A stretch of 64,000 bases of DNA from positions 434,001 to 498,000 of the forward strand of contig NZ_BMRC01000002.1 of assembly GCF_014648435.1 (NCBI RefSeq), given 5' to 3'. Shown one piece after another: positions 32,228 through 40,731 of the stretch; position 1 is the stretch's first letter; each line of letters starts with the position of its first letter. The notes under the pieces were generated by a model. That model was not told the DNA's origin and did no database searches. It was given only the letters and a program-made list of their open reading frames with translations. Both the position numbers and the translations under genes were made by a program. The stretch comes from Nonomuraea spiralis. GTDB taxonomy: Bacteria; Actinomycetota; Actinomycetes; Streptosporangiales; Streptosporangiaceae.

Positions 32228-33745
32228 GTGTTCTGGCGTGCCCGCACGACCACCGGCAGGGCCATCTGCCTGAGCGACCAGTTCCCCGCCGCCGACGTGG
32301 CGGAGGTGATGCGCGGCCAGGTCAGGTTCGCCGGCCTGCCGCCCGCCGACCTCGGTACGGAGATCGACTGGACCGCCGACCCGTACGGCAACCGTTCCTG
32401 GGCGCTGAACCTGCACACGCTGCGCTGGGCGGGCCGGCTGGTCGCCGCGTACGAACGCACGGGCGAGCGGGCCTGCCTGGACCGCGCGGCCGACGTGGCC
32501 GAGCAGTGGATCCGCGGCAACCCGCGCGGCGGGCACGGGGTGAGCTCCTGGGCGTGGGCCGAGCACGCCGTCGCGCTGCGCGCCCCCGTCCTGGTCTGCC
32601 TGAGCGAGCACGTACGCACCCCGCTGCTTTGGGAGAGCCTGGCCGCGCACGGCGAGGTCCTGGCCGACCCGGCGCTCTACCGGGCGGGCCACAACCACGG
32701 CCTGGACCAGGACATCGCGCTGCTGGTCGTCGGCTGCCGGCTGGGCCGGGCGAAGTGGCGCGACCTGGCCGTACGCAGGATGACCGCCTCGGCCGAACTG
32801 GCCGTCGACGCCCAGGGCGTCCTGCACGAGCAGGCCCCCCGCTACGGCCTGTACGTGCACCGCCGCCTCGGCGTGGCCCTGCGCGCCGTCGCCGAGAGCG
32901 GCGCCCCGGTCCCGGCCCGGCTCGCCGCCCGCAGGACCGCGCTGGAGGGCTACATCGCCCACGCCACCCAGCCCGACGGCCGCCTGACCCCCATCGGCGA
33001 CAGCCCGGCCGACACCCGCGCCCCCGGCTTCCCCCACGACGGCCCGCCCGTACGCGTCTTCGACGCCGGCTACGTCTTCGGCCGGACCGCCTGGGACGAC
33101 CCGCGCTCGGCCCACTACTCGATCAGATTCGGACCCGGCCGCCGCCTGCACGGCCACGAGGACCACCTCGGCGTCACCTACTGCGCCCAGGGCCGCCGCA
33201 TCCTGACCGAAGCCGGCTTCCACTCCTACGAACGGACCGAGTACGCCGCCTGGACCCGTACCCCGCAGGCGCACAACGTGCCCGTCCCGACGTCCGGGAC
33301 CTTCCGGCCCGGCACCGCCACCCAGCTGCTGAACGCCGACCTCGGCCCCGACCAGCAGTCCTTCGAACTGGCCGACGACGCCTACGGCGTCACCAGAACC
33401 CGCCACGTCCTGGTCCGGCACGGCGACGACCTGCTGGCCGTACGCGACTCGGTGCCCTCGGGAACCCTCCGCAGCCTGTGGCACTTCGACCCGGCGCTGC
33501 GGGTGGTCGAACGACGCGCGGACGCGGTGGTGCTCGGCGACGGCGACCGGCGTGTCACCCTCCTGCAATGGCCCTCGGCAGGCATGGAACTAGGAACCAC
33601 CACAATCGCCACCAGCTACCTACGCACCGAACAGGCCGTAACCATCACATCTGGAGCAGCCCCCACCGTCCTGACCGCCCTGATCCCCGGCCCCACCCCT
33701 CCCGACCTGGCCTCCCTCCACCTACCGTGGCCCTGGCCCGCGTAG
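32228..33745 (+). CDS. Heparinase II/III family protein
   Basis: This 505-aa protein combines an alpha-helical toroid (residues 1-260; WALNLHTLRWAGRLVAAYERTG, GHNHGLDQDIALLVVGCRL, LHEQAPRYGLYVHR) with a beta-sandwich heparinase II/III domain (FRFGPGRRLHGHEDHLGV-like segment, ILTEAGFHSYERTEYAAW, AHNVPVP). Conserved Asn-His, Tyr and His residues (GHNHG, APRYG, HGHEDH) match the lyase active-site pattern. No signal peptide is visible, so it may act in the cytoplasm on an oligosaccharide. The GTG at 32228 has AGGAG seven bases upstream and is preferred over GTG 32204. The last 150 bases are less GC-rich than the rest. A hairpin begins at the stop codon. Confidence 0.85.
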   Translation: MFWRARTTTGRAICLSDQFPAADVAEVMRGQVRFAGLPPADLGTEIDWTADPYGNRSWALNLHTLRWAGRLVAAYERTGERACLDRAADVAEQWIRGNPRGGHGVSSWAWAEHAVALRAPVLVCLSEHVRTPLLWESLAAHGEVLADPALYRAGHNHGLDQDIALLVVGCRLGRAKWRDLAVRRMTASAELAVDAQGVLHEQAPRYGLYVHRRLGVALRAVAESGAPVPARLAARRTALEGYIAHATQPDGRLTPIGDSPADTRAPGFPHDGPPVRVFDAGYVFGRTAWDDPRSAHYSIRFGPGRRLHGHEDHLGVTYCAQGRRILTEAGFHSYERTEYAAWTRTPQAHNVPVPTSGTFRPGTATQLLNADLGPDQQSFELADDAYGVTRTRHVLVRHGDDLLAVRDSVPSGTLRSLWHFDPALRVVERRADAVVLGDGDRRVTLLQWPSAGMELGTTTIATSYLRTEQAVTITSGAAPTVLTALIPGPTPPDLASLHLPWPWPA

Positions 33746-33771
33746 GTGCGGCCGGTGTCGCACCTACCGCG
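33739..33771 (+). terminator. Hairpin terminator at the heparinase-like gene stop
   Basis: A perfect nine-pair stem (GTAGGTGCG with CGCACCTAC) and an eight-base loop start within the TAG stop codon. Four more pairs continue beyond a one-base bulge. Nothing else in the 240 bp to the next (convergent) gene suggests coding. Confidence 0.75.
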
Positions 33772-33928
33772 AAGCTGGTCGGCGTCGGTACGGAAGGTCT
33801 TCGTCCGTCGCGGCAGCGGGGGCGTACCCGCGGAGGGCCGTCCCCTGCCGCGGAAGCGGCTGGCATGGCGTAGCCCCGGCCGAGCCAGGCATCTCCCGGT
33901 CAGGCAGCTCATTCGCGCCGGGGCAGGC

Positions 33929-33991
33929 GCGGAATGCCTCAGACACGGAATGCCACAGGTGCGGAATGTCTCAGGCACGGACACCTCAGGC
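33929..33991. repeat. Four tandem 16-bp repeats across the FAH gene stop
   Basis: Units begin at 33929, 33945, 33961 and 33977 with the core CGGAATGyCTCAGrC, diverging slightly. The last unit contains the stop codon of the FAH-family gene, which reads on the other strand, and the others extend downstream of it. Confidence 0.75.
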
Positions 33992-34807
33992 GCGACGGCG
34001 CGCCGTGTTCACCAACTCACCAACCCCGGCGATCCGAGTGACAACCTTGCTGCCGTCCCCCAGATACCGAGGCGGCTTCCTGGCATGCCCGACACCCCCA
34101 GGCGTACCGGTCGCGATCACATCCCCCGGCCGCAACGTGAGGATCTCCGACAGGTACGCGATCAGCTCACCCGGCGAGAACACCAGATCAGCCGTGTCCG
34201 CCTGCTGCACCACCTCACCGTCCACCTCACACTGCATGGTCATCGCCCCGCTGATCTCATCCGGCGTGACAAGAAACGGCCCGAACGGCGTCGTCCCCTC
34301 GAACGTCTTGCCCTGCAACCACTGCAGCGTACGGCTCTGATAATCCCGAGCCGTCACATCATTCAGCACCGAGTACCCCGCGATGGCCGCCTCGGCCTCC
34401 TCCCTGGAGGCGTTACGCACCTCCGCCCCGACGATCACCGCCAGCTCGGCCTCCCAGTCCATCGCCCGCGACACGGCCGGAAGCTCGATGTCGTCGTACG
34501 GCCCGATCAACGCCTCCGCGAACTTCGCGAACACCGTCGGATACTCCGGCAACTCCCGCCCCATCTCCAGGATGTGGCTGCGATAGTTGAGCCCGACACA
34601 GATGATCTTCCCCGGCACCGGCACGACGGGCGCCAGATCGGCCGTCGACAGCGGATGCCGCGCACCGTCCGCCGCCGCCGCCACCTCCCGCCACCGCGGA
34701 TCAGCCAGCAACATCCCGACATCGGGTGCCCCGACCTCCACGGCAAGCTCCCCGTCGATCCGCACAGCAGCCGTACGGCGCGGCAGCCGCAACGTCGCGA
34801 GCCTCAC
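33986..34807 (-). CDS. Fumarylacetoacetate hydrolase (FAH) family protein
   Basis: This 273-aa FAH-fold hydrolase or isomerase acts on acylpyruvates or related diketo acids in aromatic degradation. Seen: IICVGLNYRSHILEMG with the catalytic histidine, the metal ligands in MDWEAELAVIVG (E-x-E) and YSVLNDVTARDYQ (D), KTFEGTTPFGPFLV, and the C-terminal ILTLRPGDVIATGTPGGVG. The GTG at 34807 has AGGAG five bases upstream and fits the family start; the frame extends five codons further without support. The gene is monocistronic here. Downstream it carries a 16-bp tandem-repeat tract overlapping its stop. Confidence 0.92.
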   Translation of the reverse strand: MRLATLRLPRRTAAVRIDGELAVEVGAPDVGMLLADPRWREVAAAADGARHPLSTADLAPVVPVPGKIICVGLNYRSHILEMGRELPEYPTVFAKFAEALIGPYDDIELPAVSRAMDWEAELAVIVGAEVRNASREEAEAAIAGYSVLNDVTARDYQSRTLQWLQGKTFEGTTPFGPFLVTPDEISGAMTMQCEVDGEVVQQADTADLVFSPGELIAYLSEILTLRPGDVIATGTPGGVGHARKPPRYLGDGSKVVTRIAGVGELVNTARRRA

Positions 34808-35623
34808 ACGAGCTCCTCTCAATACTGACGCAGCCCCTCAAACAGGACACGCCAAAGCAACAACCAGCCCTACACCCGGACCCTCATGCCCACCACCCAC
34901 TCACCCCGACGAGCCCCGAACCCCGGCCTCGAGACCCCACCACCTACCGCGAACAGGTCGCGTCCGTACAGGGCTTGGGACGCACAGGCCTCCGCCTTGG
35001 GCACCTGAGCCGAACCTGATCACCGTCCGCCAAACCCGCGCACAGCCTCCTCGGGGTTCACGGTGCCCAAGCTAGAGGAAGGCTTCCGTACCCAGCATCA
35101 GCGTTCTGCTATGAGGAACAAACCCTCATAACCCCTGGACTCGGTCGACAACGTGCCCCCCTCCTCCACACGCCACGCAACAAGAAACGCCTCAAGGCCC
35201 CCACCCCCGCAAGGAACCTGGCACCCCCATCACCCGCCACGAGCCCACACGTACCGACCCGCCCGTTCCTCACCTCAGCAGCGGCAGACAACCGCGCCGG
35301 CTCGCCCTACACGAACTGCGCACCCACGGTCAGGACAGACCCCGAAGTACGCCCCCTGACCAGGATCGAGCCCCCGGCAAATCCTGCACGAAGGCGACAG
35401 CCGCAGCACGATACTGCCCGCCACAAAACCTCGGGAGCAAGGTCCTGCTCTCCTTCCAACCCAGAGGAGACAGACTCGCGGCGCTCCAGCCCACCTCTCA
35501 AACCGAACTCGGGGCGATTCACGCCACCGCACCATCACCCAGACCAAACCAACCCTGACCGACGTCCCCGCCTCAGGCGCAACCACCACGGCGCCGGCCG
35601 CCGACGGTGATCGCGACCACACG
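34808..35623. other. 816-bp gap, C/A-rich on the plus strand, no supportable gene
   Basis: All open frames here are short, overlap one another and lack ribosome sites or family features, and third-codon bias breaks down. The plus strand is rich in C and A and poor in G, unlike the balanced strands elsewhere. One clear hairpin is present at 35110-35130. I cannot identify a decayed gene. It may be a long untranslated or degenerating region, or hold an RNA that I cannot recognise. Confidence 0.6.
35110..35130. other. Isolated hairpin TATGAGG-N7-CCTCATA
   Basis: A perfect seven-pair stem with an AACAAAC loop stands alone in the non-coding gap. It is too AT-rich for a typical local terminator and no T-run follows. 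Its role is unknown. Confidence 0.5.
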
Positions 35624-36175
35624 TCATTTGGACGCGGTGAGCAGGAGCGGCTTGAGTTGCCGGAAGAACTCAACCGCATCCGCCAATGAATCGCGGCCCG
35701 GCGCCCCTTCCGTCACCTCAATGCTGAGAAGGTGTTCATAGTCAGACGTCCAGCCGTAGACGAAGGCGACCGTCTGGTCGCCGGCGTCCTCGCGCCGTGA
35801 AGCGAATCCCGGTCCCAGTCCTCCAGGCAGATCACGTCCTCCGGTGGTCGCCTTGGTGTTCTTCAACCCCTCAGGGCTGAGCGGAGACGGTTCATGGATC
35901 CTGATCACCAACCCCAGCTTGCCTTTCGAGTCGAGATCGTCGGCGACCGAGCAGGATGCGAACCGTCCTTCGCTCATTTTCGTTCCGATGGCTCTGTAGT
36001 CCTTGAAGCCGGTGGCAATCTGGATGGCGTTCGTCGAGATCAGGCCGCATTCTCGCGGAGTGGCGGTCACATTGCCCAAGGGGCGGGCGTCCGCCGCTGG
36101 GACACTTGGCGAGGAGCATGCCGTCACGAGGGTGAGCAAGGCAACGATGGGGGCGAGTAATGGTTGCCTTCTCAT
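35624..36175 (-). CDS. Secreted lipoprotein, DUF3558-like
   Basis: This 183-aa protein has a lipoprotein signal peptide: RRQ, hydrophobic LLAPIVALLTLVTA, then the lipobox cysteine (LVTAC) at residue 20. The mature part resembles DUF3558 lipoproteins: CGLISTNAIQIATGF after a short linker, a middle SCSVADD with a second cysteine suited to a disulfide, and a C-terminal helix FFRQLKPLLL. Its ATG overlaps the stop of the 687-aa gene (ATGA), so it is the third member of a coupled trio. It should sit on the outer face of the membrane. Codon bias is weaker than in neighbouring genes. Confidence 0.85.
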   Translation of the reverse strand: MRRQPLLAPIVALLTLVTACSSPSVPAADARPLGNVTATPRECGLISTNAIQIATGFKDYRAIGTKMSEGRFASCSVADDLDSKGKLGLVIRIHEPSPLSPEGLKNTKATTGGRDLPGGLGPGFASRREDAGDQTVAFVYGWTSDYEHLLSIEVTEGAPGRDSLADAVEFFRQLKPLLLTASK

Positions 36176-38235
36176 GAGGTACGCCCCACATAGTGCTTCT
36201 CCGCCTCTTTGAAACTGAGTGCGAGGGCGTCATCCGGCTGGTTGAAGACGCGGCCCGTCGTGTTCAACGACAGCCACTCCTCGTAGGCGGAGCGTTGGTC
36301 GGCGCTCATCTCGGCCCAAGGTCTGATGCCCTTGTCTGTGAGGAAGTGACCTGTCGCTCCAGGGGAGAAGTCCTCGTAGTAATACGGGTGCGTCTGGGCA
36401 GAGACCTCTCCGAACAGGCCATGGCGCATCATCACAGATGCCGTCAGATCAGTGAACATGTGCTTGGCCGCTCCAAGCGCGGTGTCCGCGTCCTGGCGAG
36501 CCTGCTCCTCGTGACTCGGCGTAACTTTGTCGAAGACCAGGCTCTCGGCCGTGTCGACCACTAGTCCGACGAACTTCCCCGGTGGTGTCGGGACCAGCCC
36601 GACGACCTGTTCGGTCAACTGCTTGAAGGTCCTCGTGCGGACGTCATCCGCTTTGGCCTTCTCGATCGAGGAGATGTTGGCCGCATCGGCGATTACCCAG
36701 GTTGTCATGCCGAGATCACCGACCGCTGCGGCGAATTCCGCGCCTCCGCTGCGAACCATGTGCTCCTCGAGAATGTCCTGGCGCATCTTGTCGAGTTGCT
36801 TCCAGGTGGCCGCCGGATGAGACTCCCGCCATGCCGTGAAGTCGCGTTCGACCTCGGCGGAGATCTTGGCCGCGAGTTCGTCCAGCATTCGGGCGGCGTA
36901 GAGACCGTGTGCGGCACTGACGGTCCGGAACGCGTCGTCGTCCTCAAAGAGCCACGTCATGGCCCTCTTGGTCTCATCCGCGTTGAACCTCGCACCATAA
37001 GGCTCCCGGCCACTCAGGTCCTTGTCCGGATCAAGGTTGGCCATGACACCTGGTACCTCCTTGCCGAAGAGCTGTGTGGAGCGGTGTACGTCGCTGATGT
37101 ATTGGGTGAGGATTGCGGCGAGGTGGGGGCGGGTGGTGGGGAGGTTGGTCTGGGTTTTGGGGGCGCTCCAGAAGTGGAGCGCCCAGGAGGCGATCAGGGC
37201 GGACTTGTAGCCGCGTGACCCACCAGGCGGCAGGTCGTGGTCGCGGAACTCGGTGGTGGCGGCCTGGATGGCCCAGCCGAGCTCGGCGTCGGCGCCGCCG
37301 AGCCAGGGGTGGTCGCGCATCAGGTACGCGAGGGGCCTGCGGGCGGGGTCGGTGAAGAAGTCCTGGGCGACGGCGGGGTGGTGGGCCAGTGCGATCAGGG
37401 CGATGCCCAGGGGGCTGAGGTCGCCGGGGGAGACGTCTCGTGGGCCGGGCAGCGTCCAGGGGTCTCGGGGGAGGGTCAGGTCGGGGGGATGGGCCAGGTC
37501 CTCGTCGTGGAGTTTGCGGACAAGGGCGAGCAGGAAGGCGTGGTCGAAGTCGCCGTCCTGGAGGAGCCTCTTCACGGCGTACGCGGTCTGGGGGTGGTCG
37601 ATGTCCTCGATCAGCCGGTCGGCGTAGTCGGCGGCCAGCCGCGTCCGGCCCACACCGTGGGAGGCGGTGCCGAGCAGCGTACTGAGCATGGTGAGGAACC
37701 TGTCCTGGATCGCGGTGTCGTAGAGGAGCGGGCGGCTGGACGGCGGGAGATCCGCGGAGTAGGCGCGTGAAATGAGAGATGTGAGTTCGCGCGGCGGGAT
37801 CATGGTGAGGAAGGCCACGGCGAAGAACGGGTCGTTCTTGTGCCGTTCGAGTTCGGCCACGGTTTGCGCGTCCAGCGAATGGGACGTGATTTTCGTACGG
37901 ATTTCGGCGGCCAGCGCGGTGGCGGACGCCATGCCTTCAGCGGGGGATTTCGAGAGCCAGCCGGATTCGTCGGCCCAGAGGACGCCGCCGCCTGTTCCCG
38001 ATCGGCGGTCGGGGGTGGCGAGGATGAGGTCGAGGCGGCCCTGGAGGGAGGGGATCCGGTCGTTCATCTGGCGGCCGATGGACGACAGGTGGCCCGGTCC
38101 CCAGAGGGGTACGCCGAGGGTGGTGAGGGTCTGTTCCACTTGGCGGCCGACGTCCGGGAGGGTGTGGCTCGCCCGCTTCATGCCGTTGATGAGCTGGGTC
38201 ATCAGGGCGGGGTCGATGCCGACGGACGGGGTCAT
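36172..38235 (-). CDS. Large helical protein, 687 aa, possibly DUF6571-like
   Basis: The protein is long, mostly helical and without signal peptide or clear membrane helix. Near the N terminus, IDPALMTQLINGMKRASHTLPDVGRQVEQTL resembles a WXG100-type helical segment. The middle has hydrophobic helices, and the last 250 residues (AEVERDFTAWRESHPAATW onward) look like a globular C-terminal domain ending FKEAEKHYVGRTS. The overall layout resembles DUF6571-type proteins found beside type VII secretion-like small proteins, but I hold that loosely. It is coupled at both ends by ATGA overlaps, to a 79-aa helical protein upstream and a lipoprotein downstream. GC content and codon bias fall over the final third. 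Confidence 0.72.
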   Translation of the reverse strand: MTPSVGIDPALMTQLINGMKRASHTLPDVGRQVEQTLTTLGVPLWGPGHLSSIGRQMNDRIPSLQGRLDLILATPDRRSGTGGGVLWADESGWLSKSPAEGMASATALAAEIRTKITSHSLDAQTVAELERHKNDPFFAVAFLTMIPPRELTSLISRAYSADLPPSSRPLLYDTAIQDRFLTMLSTLLGTASHGVGRTRLAADYADRLIEDIDHPQTAYAVKRLLQDGDFDHAFLLALVRKLHDEDLAHPPDLTLPRDPWTLPGPRDVSPGDLSPLGIALIALAHHPAVAQDFFTDPARRPLAYLMRDHPWLGGADAELGWAIQAATTEFRDHDLPPGGSRGYKSALIASWALHFWSAPKTQTNLPTTRPHLAAILTQYISDVHRSTQLFGKEVPGVMANLDPDKDLSGREPYGARFNADETKRAMTWLFEDDDAFRTVSAAHGLYAARMLDELAAKISAEVERDFTAWRESHPAATWKQLDKMRQDILEEHMVRSGGAEFAAAVGDLGMTTWVIADAANISSIEKAKADDVRTRTFKQLTEQVVGLVPTPPGKFVGLVVDTAESLVFDKVTPSHEEQARQDADTALGAAKHMFTDLTASVMMRHGLFGEVSAQTHPYYYEDFSPGATGHFLTDKGIRPWAEMSADQRSAYEEWLSLNTTGRVFNQPDDALALSFKEAEKHYVGRTS

Positions 38236-38471
38236 GGGGTGGGCTCAGAGGGGTGGAGGGTGTCGAGAAGTCCCAGTGCGCGGGTGAAGAGGTCTTTGAA
38301 GCCTCGGTCCCAGGTGCGTAGGTCGGCGGCGAGGTTGTCGCCGGCGGGGCCCTTGAGCGCGCCGCCGTCCACCAGGCGGATGAGTGTGATCACGTCGTTG
38401 GCGTGTTCGTCGCGCAGTCGTTCGATGTGACGCCGGGCGGCGGTTATTTCGTGCTGCGTCGCCATCATCAC
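38232..38471 (-). CDS. Small helical protein, 79 aa, WXG100-like position
   Basis: A short, highly charged helical protein (AARRHIERLRDEHANDVITLIRLVDGG, then DNLAADLRTWDRGFKDLFTRALGLL). It has no signal peptide or cysteine. A single W in DLRTWDRGF is flanked by helices, reminiscent of but not matching the W-x-G turn of ESX substrates. Three adjacent ATG codons (38471, 38468, 38465) could start it. Its stop overlaps the ATG of the 687-aa gene. The trio (small helical protein, large helical protein, lipoprotein) suggests a secretion- or envelope-linked module. Confidence 0.7.
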   Translation of the reverse strand: MMMATQHEITAARRHIERLRDEHANDVITLIRLVDGGALKGPAGDNLAADLRTWDRGFKDLFTRALGLLDTLHPSEPTP

Positions 38472-39113
38472 CCGATTTCGTTGCGCTTTGTGGAGGGGAG
38501 GGCCGGGGTCGATGGCATATTAACCGGCGGGCCGCTGGAGGAGAAATGGGAATTGCGGTATCGGGTGAATCGGGCACGGGAGGGTGGTGAATTGCGGGAA
38601 TGAATTCGGGGAGAATGTGGTGATGCTTCCGTTTGCGCCGTTGTGGTCGGAGGGGCGGGGCCTGAGGGGAGGGTCTCTGAGGGGCGGGCGTGAGCGGGGC
38701 GGATCGCTGAGGGGGGTGAGCCCAGGGGAGCGGGGAGTGGGCGTGGCAAGCGTGGAGCCGGTCGAGGGACGGGGGGTGCGGGCGCGCAGTTCGCGGACTC
38801 CTCGGAGGACCGAAGGCTGGTTGGACCGAGGTCTGGCCTACGTCGTGACTCTGCACCACTTCATCAGCCCCCTGTGGTTCCGGCTGGGCGTCGGAGGAGA
38901 AGGTGGCGCGCCTCTGCCGGTACGTGGCCGGTGGCGCTGATCCTGGAGGCGTCCCTTGCGCAGTCAACGAGCCCGACGTGATGGTGAACGTGGTCGAGCA
39001 GGGCGGGGCCGGGTAGGGGGCCGGCCCTTGGTCTTCGGGGGCCGCGTCCGGCCGTCGGTCAGGGGGTGGGGCGCGTGTCCGTCTCGCTGCTCGGCGGATG
39101 AACGGGCGCCCGG
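38472..39113. other. 642-bp gap, G-rich on the plus strand, no supportable gene
   Basis: This stretch lies between the corA stop and the start of the small-helical-protein trio, both on the minus strand. The plus strand is strongly G-rich with many GGGG runs. Open frames on either strand reflect base composition and show no family features or ribosome sites. It should contain the corA terminator and the trio promoter, but I cannot mark either with confidence. Confidence 0.6.
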
Positions 39114-40232
39114 TCAGAGCCAGTTGCGGCGTTTGAAGACCATGTAGAGCACCAGGCACACCGCCGCCATCAGCATGATCGCGAACGGATACCCGAACAA
39201 CCAGTGGGTCTCGGGCATGAAGTCGAAGTTCATCCCGTAGATGGTGCCGACCAGGGTCGGCGCGAACAGGATGGCCGCCCAGGCGGAGATCTTCTTGACC
39301 TCCTCGCCCTGCTGGATGCTGGCCTCCGTCATACGGGCCATCTCCGCGTTCTGGGCCTGAGTCACCAGCGTCGAGTTCACCACCAGGATGTTCTGCAACA
39401 TCAGGCGGAAGGCCGAGATGCGCTCGGTCACCGTGATCGCGTGGTCGGCGACGTCGCGCAGGTAGCTCTGCAGTTCGTCGTTGACGCCGTACTTGGCCGC
39501 GCCGGCGATGAAGCCGTTGATCATGCCGACCAGCGGCGCGGTGGCCCGCTGGAACTCGATCACCTCGCCGGACAGCTCGTAGACGCGCCGCGACACCGAG
39601 GGGTCGCCGCTGAAGACCTCGACCTCGATCTCCTCGATGTCCTTCTGCAGCCCGGCCACCACCGGCGCGTAGCCGTCGACCACGGCGTCGAGGATGGCGT
39701 ACAGGACGGCCTGCGGGCCCTGGCGCAGCAGGTCGGGGTCGGACTCCATGCGCTTGCGCACGCCCTGGAGGTCGGGCGCCTCGGCGTGGCGTACGGTGAT
39801 CACGAAGTTGGGGCCGACGAAGACGTGCAGCTCGCCGAAGGCCACCTCCTCGACGTCGTCGAGGTAGCGGGCGGCGCGCAGCACGACGAACAGCGTGTCG
39901 CCGTAGCGGTCGGCCTTGGCGCGCTGGGAGCCGACGATCGCGTCCTCCAGCGCCAGCTCGTGCAGCTCGAACTCCTCGGCGAGCTTGACCAGCTCCCACT
40001 CCTTGGGCCGGTAGAGGCCGATCCAGGCCATGCTGCCGGGCATCTGCTTGAGGCGTTCGAAGGCGTCGGCGAGCGAGCCGGGGTTGTCGACCCGCTCACC
40101 GTGCTGGTAGATCGCGTTGTCGATGACGGTGGGCCGGTAGGGGGGCTCCTCGCCGGCGCGCGGGTCCATCGAGTGCTCCGGTGCCTCCTCGCGGGAGTCG
40201 CCGCTGCGCCTGAACCCCTTCACCCTGGCCAT
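39114..40232 (-). CDS. corA: Magnesium/cobalt transporter CorA
   Basis: This 372-aa CorA-family channel has a large cytoplasmic N-terminal domain (WIGLYRPKEWELVKLAEEFELHELALED split over residues 70-98), a long stalk helix, and two C-terminal transmembrane helices. The pore signature GMN appears in GTIYGMNFDFMPE near residue 330. The last helix ends in the basic VFKRRNWL. The channel is pentameric and admits Mg2+ or Co2+. GGAGG lies just before the ATG. It follows the NTF2-like gene by 15 bp on the same strand, probably in an operon with it and the amidohydrolase. Confidence 0.96.
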   Translation of the reverse strand: MARVKGFRRSGDSREEAPEHSMDPRAGEEPPYRPTVIDNAIYQHGERVDNPGSLADAFERLKQMPGSMAWIGLYRPKEWELVKLAEEFELHELALEDAIVGSQRAKADRYGDTLFVVLRAARYLDDVEEVAFGELHVFVGPNFVITVRHAEAPDLQGVRKRMESDPDLLRQGPQAVLYAILDAVVDGYAPVVAGLQKDIEEIEVEVFSGDPSVSRRVYELSGEVIEFQRATAPLVGMINGFIAGAAKYGVNDELQSYLRDVADHAITVTERISAFRLMLQNILVVNSTLVTQAQNAEMARMTEASIQQGEEVKKISAWAAILFAPTLVGTIYGMNFDFMPETHWLFGYPFAIMLMAAVCLVLYMVFKRRNWL

Positions 40233-40247
40233 GCCCCTCCGATCCGG

Positions 40248-40724
40248 CTACTGGGACGACGCGAAGCCGTTGAGCTCCTGGGTCGCCCGGTCCCTGATGG
40301 TCTTGCGCCACATCGGCGTCCAGCCGAACAGCAGCCCGTTCGGTCTGCCGAGAGCCATTCTGGACCAGCGTCTGAAGTCGAACTCGTCGTGGTGGCGGAC
40401 GATGAGGTCGTCCTCGAACCTGAACAGCGCGTCGATCTCGTTGACGACCGGGCGGCCGGTGCTGGAGAAGGTGTACTGGGCGGTCCAGTGGGCCGAGCCG
40501 CTGAACTCGTCGGCCTGGACGTCCTGGTACTCGGACTTCAGGCCGTCCCGCACACCGAGCTGCAGCCGCCACATCGCCATCACCCGGTCGCGTCCCTCGA
40601 CCTCCTGGAAGATGGGATCGCCGAAGCTGACCTCGGGGTGGTAGCAGCGCTCCATGGCCGCGAAGTCCGCGCGGCCCAGAGCGTCGTAGAAGGCGCCGAT
40701 GAGCGCCACGTGCCGATCGTTCAC
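40248..40724 (-). CDS. NTF2-like/SnoaL-like domain protein
   Basis: This 158-aa protein has an NTF2-like fold: N-terminal helix ALIGAFYDALGRADFAAMERCYHPEVSF, the FGDPIFQEVEGRDRVMAMW stretch, and beta strands around GSAHWTAQYTFSSTGRPVVNEIDALFRFEDD. Family members are small-molecule isomerases, hydrolases or simple binding proteins. The start is a GTG at 40724. It begins seven bases after the amidohydrolase stop and ends 15 bases before corA, so it is the middle gene of a probable three-gene operon. The link to an amidohydrolase suggests a joint catabolic step. Confidence 0.88.
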   Translation of the reverse strand: MNDRHVALIGAFYDALGRADFAAMERCYHPEVSFGDPIFQEVEGRDRVMAMWRLQLGVRDGLKSEYQDVQADEFSGSAHWTAQYTFSSTGRPVVNEIDALFRFEDDLIVRHHDEFDFRRWSRMALGRPNGLLFGWTPMWRKTIRDRATQELNGFASSQ

Positions 40725-40731
40725 CTTGCCA

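Noticed and set aside
38956-39147. Short plus-strand frame in the G-rich gap as a transposase remnant
   Set aside because: No recognisable transposase motif, terminal repeat or target duplication could be seen; the sequence is a composition artefact.
38245-39999. A 584-codon minus-strand frame spanning the corA gene and the G-rich gap
   Set aside because: It overlaps corA in another frame and its sequence in the gap is low-complexity Pro/Arg/His with no family motif or ribosome site.
39200-40232. Mg2+ riboswitch for corA
   Set aside because: Only 15 bp separate corA from the upstream gene and no structured leader is visible.
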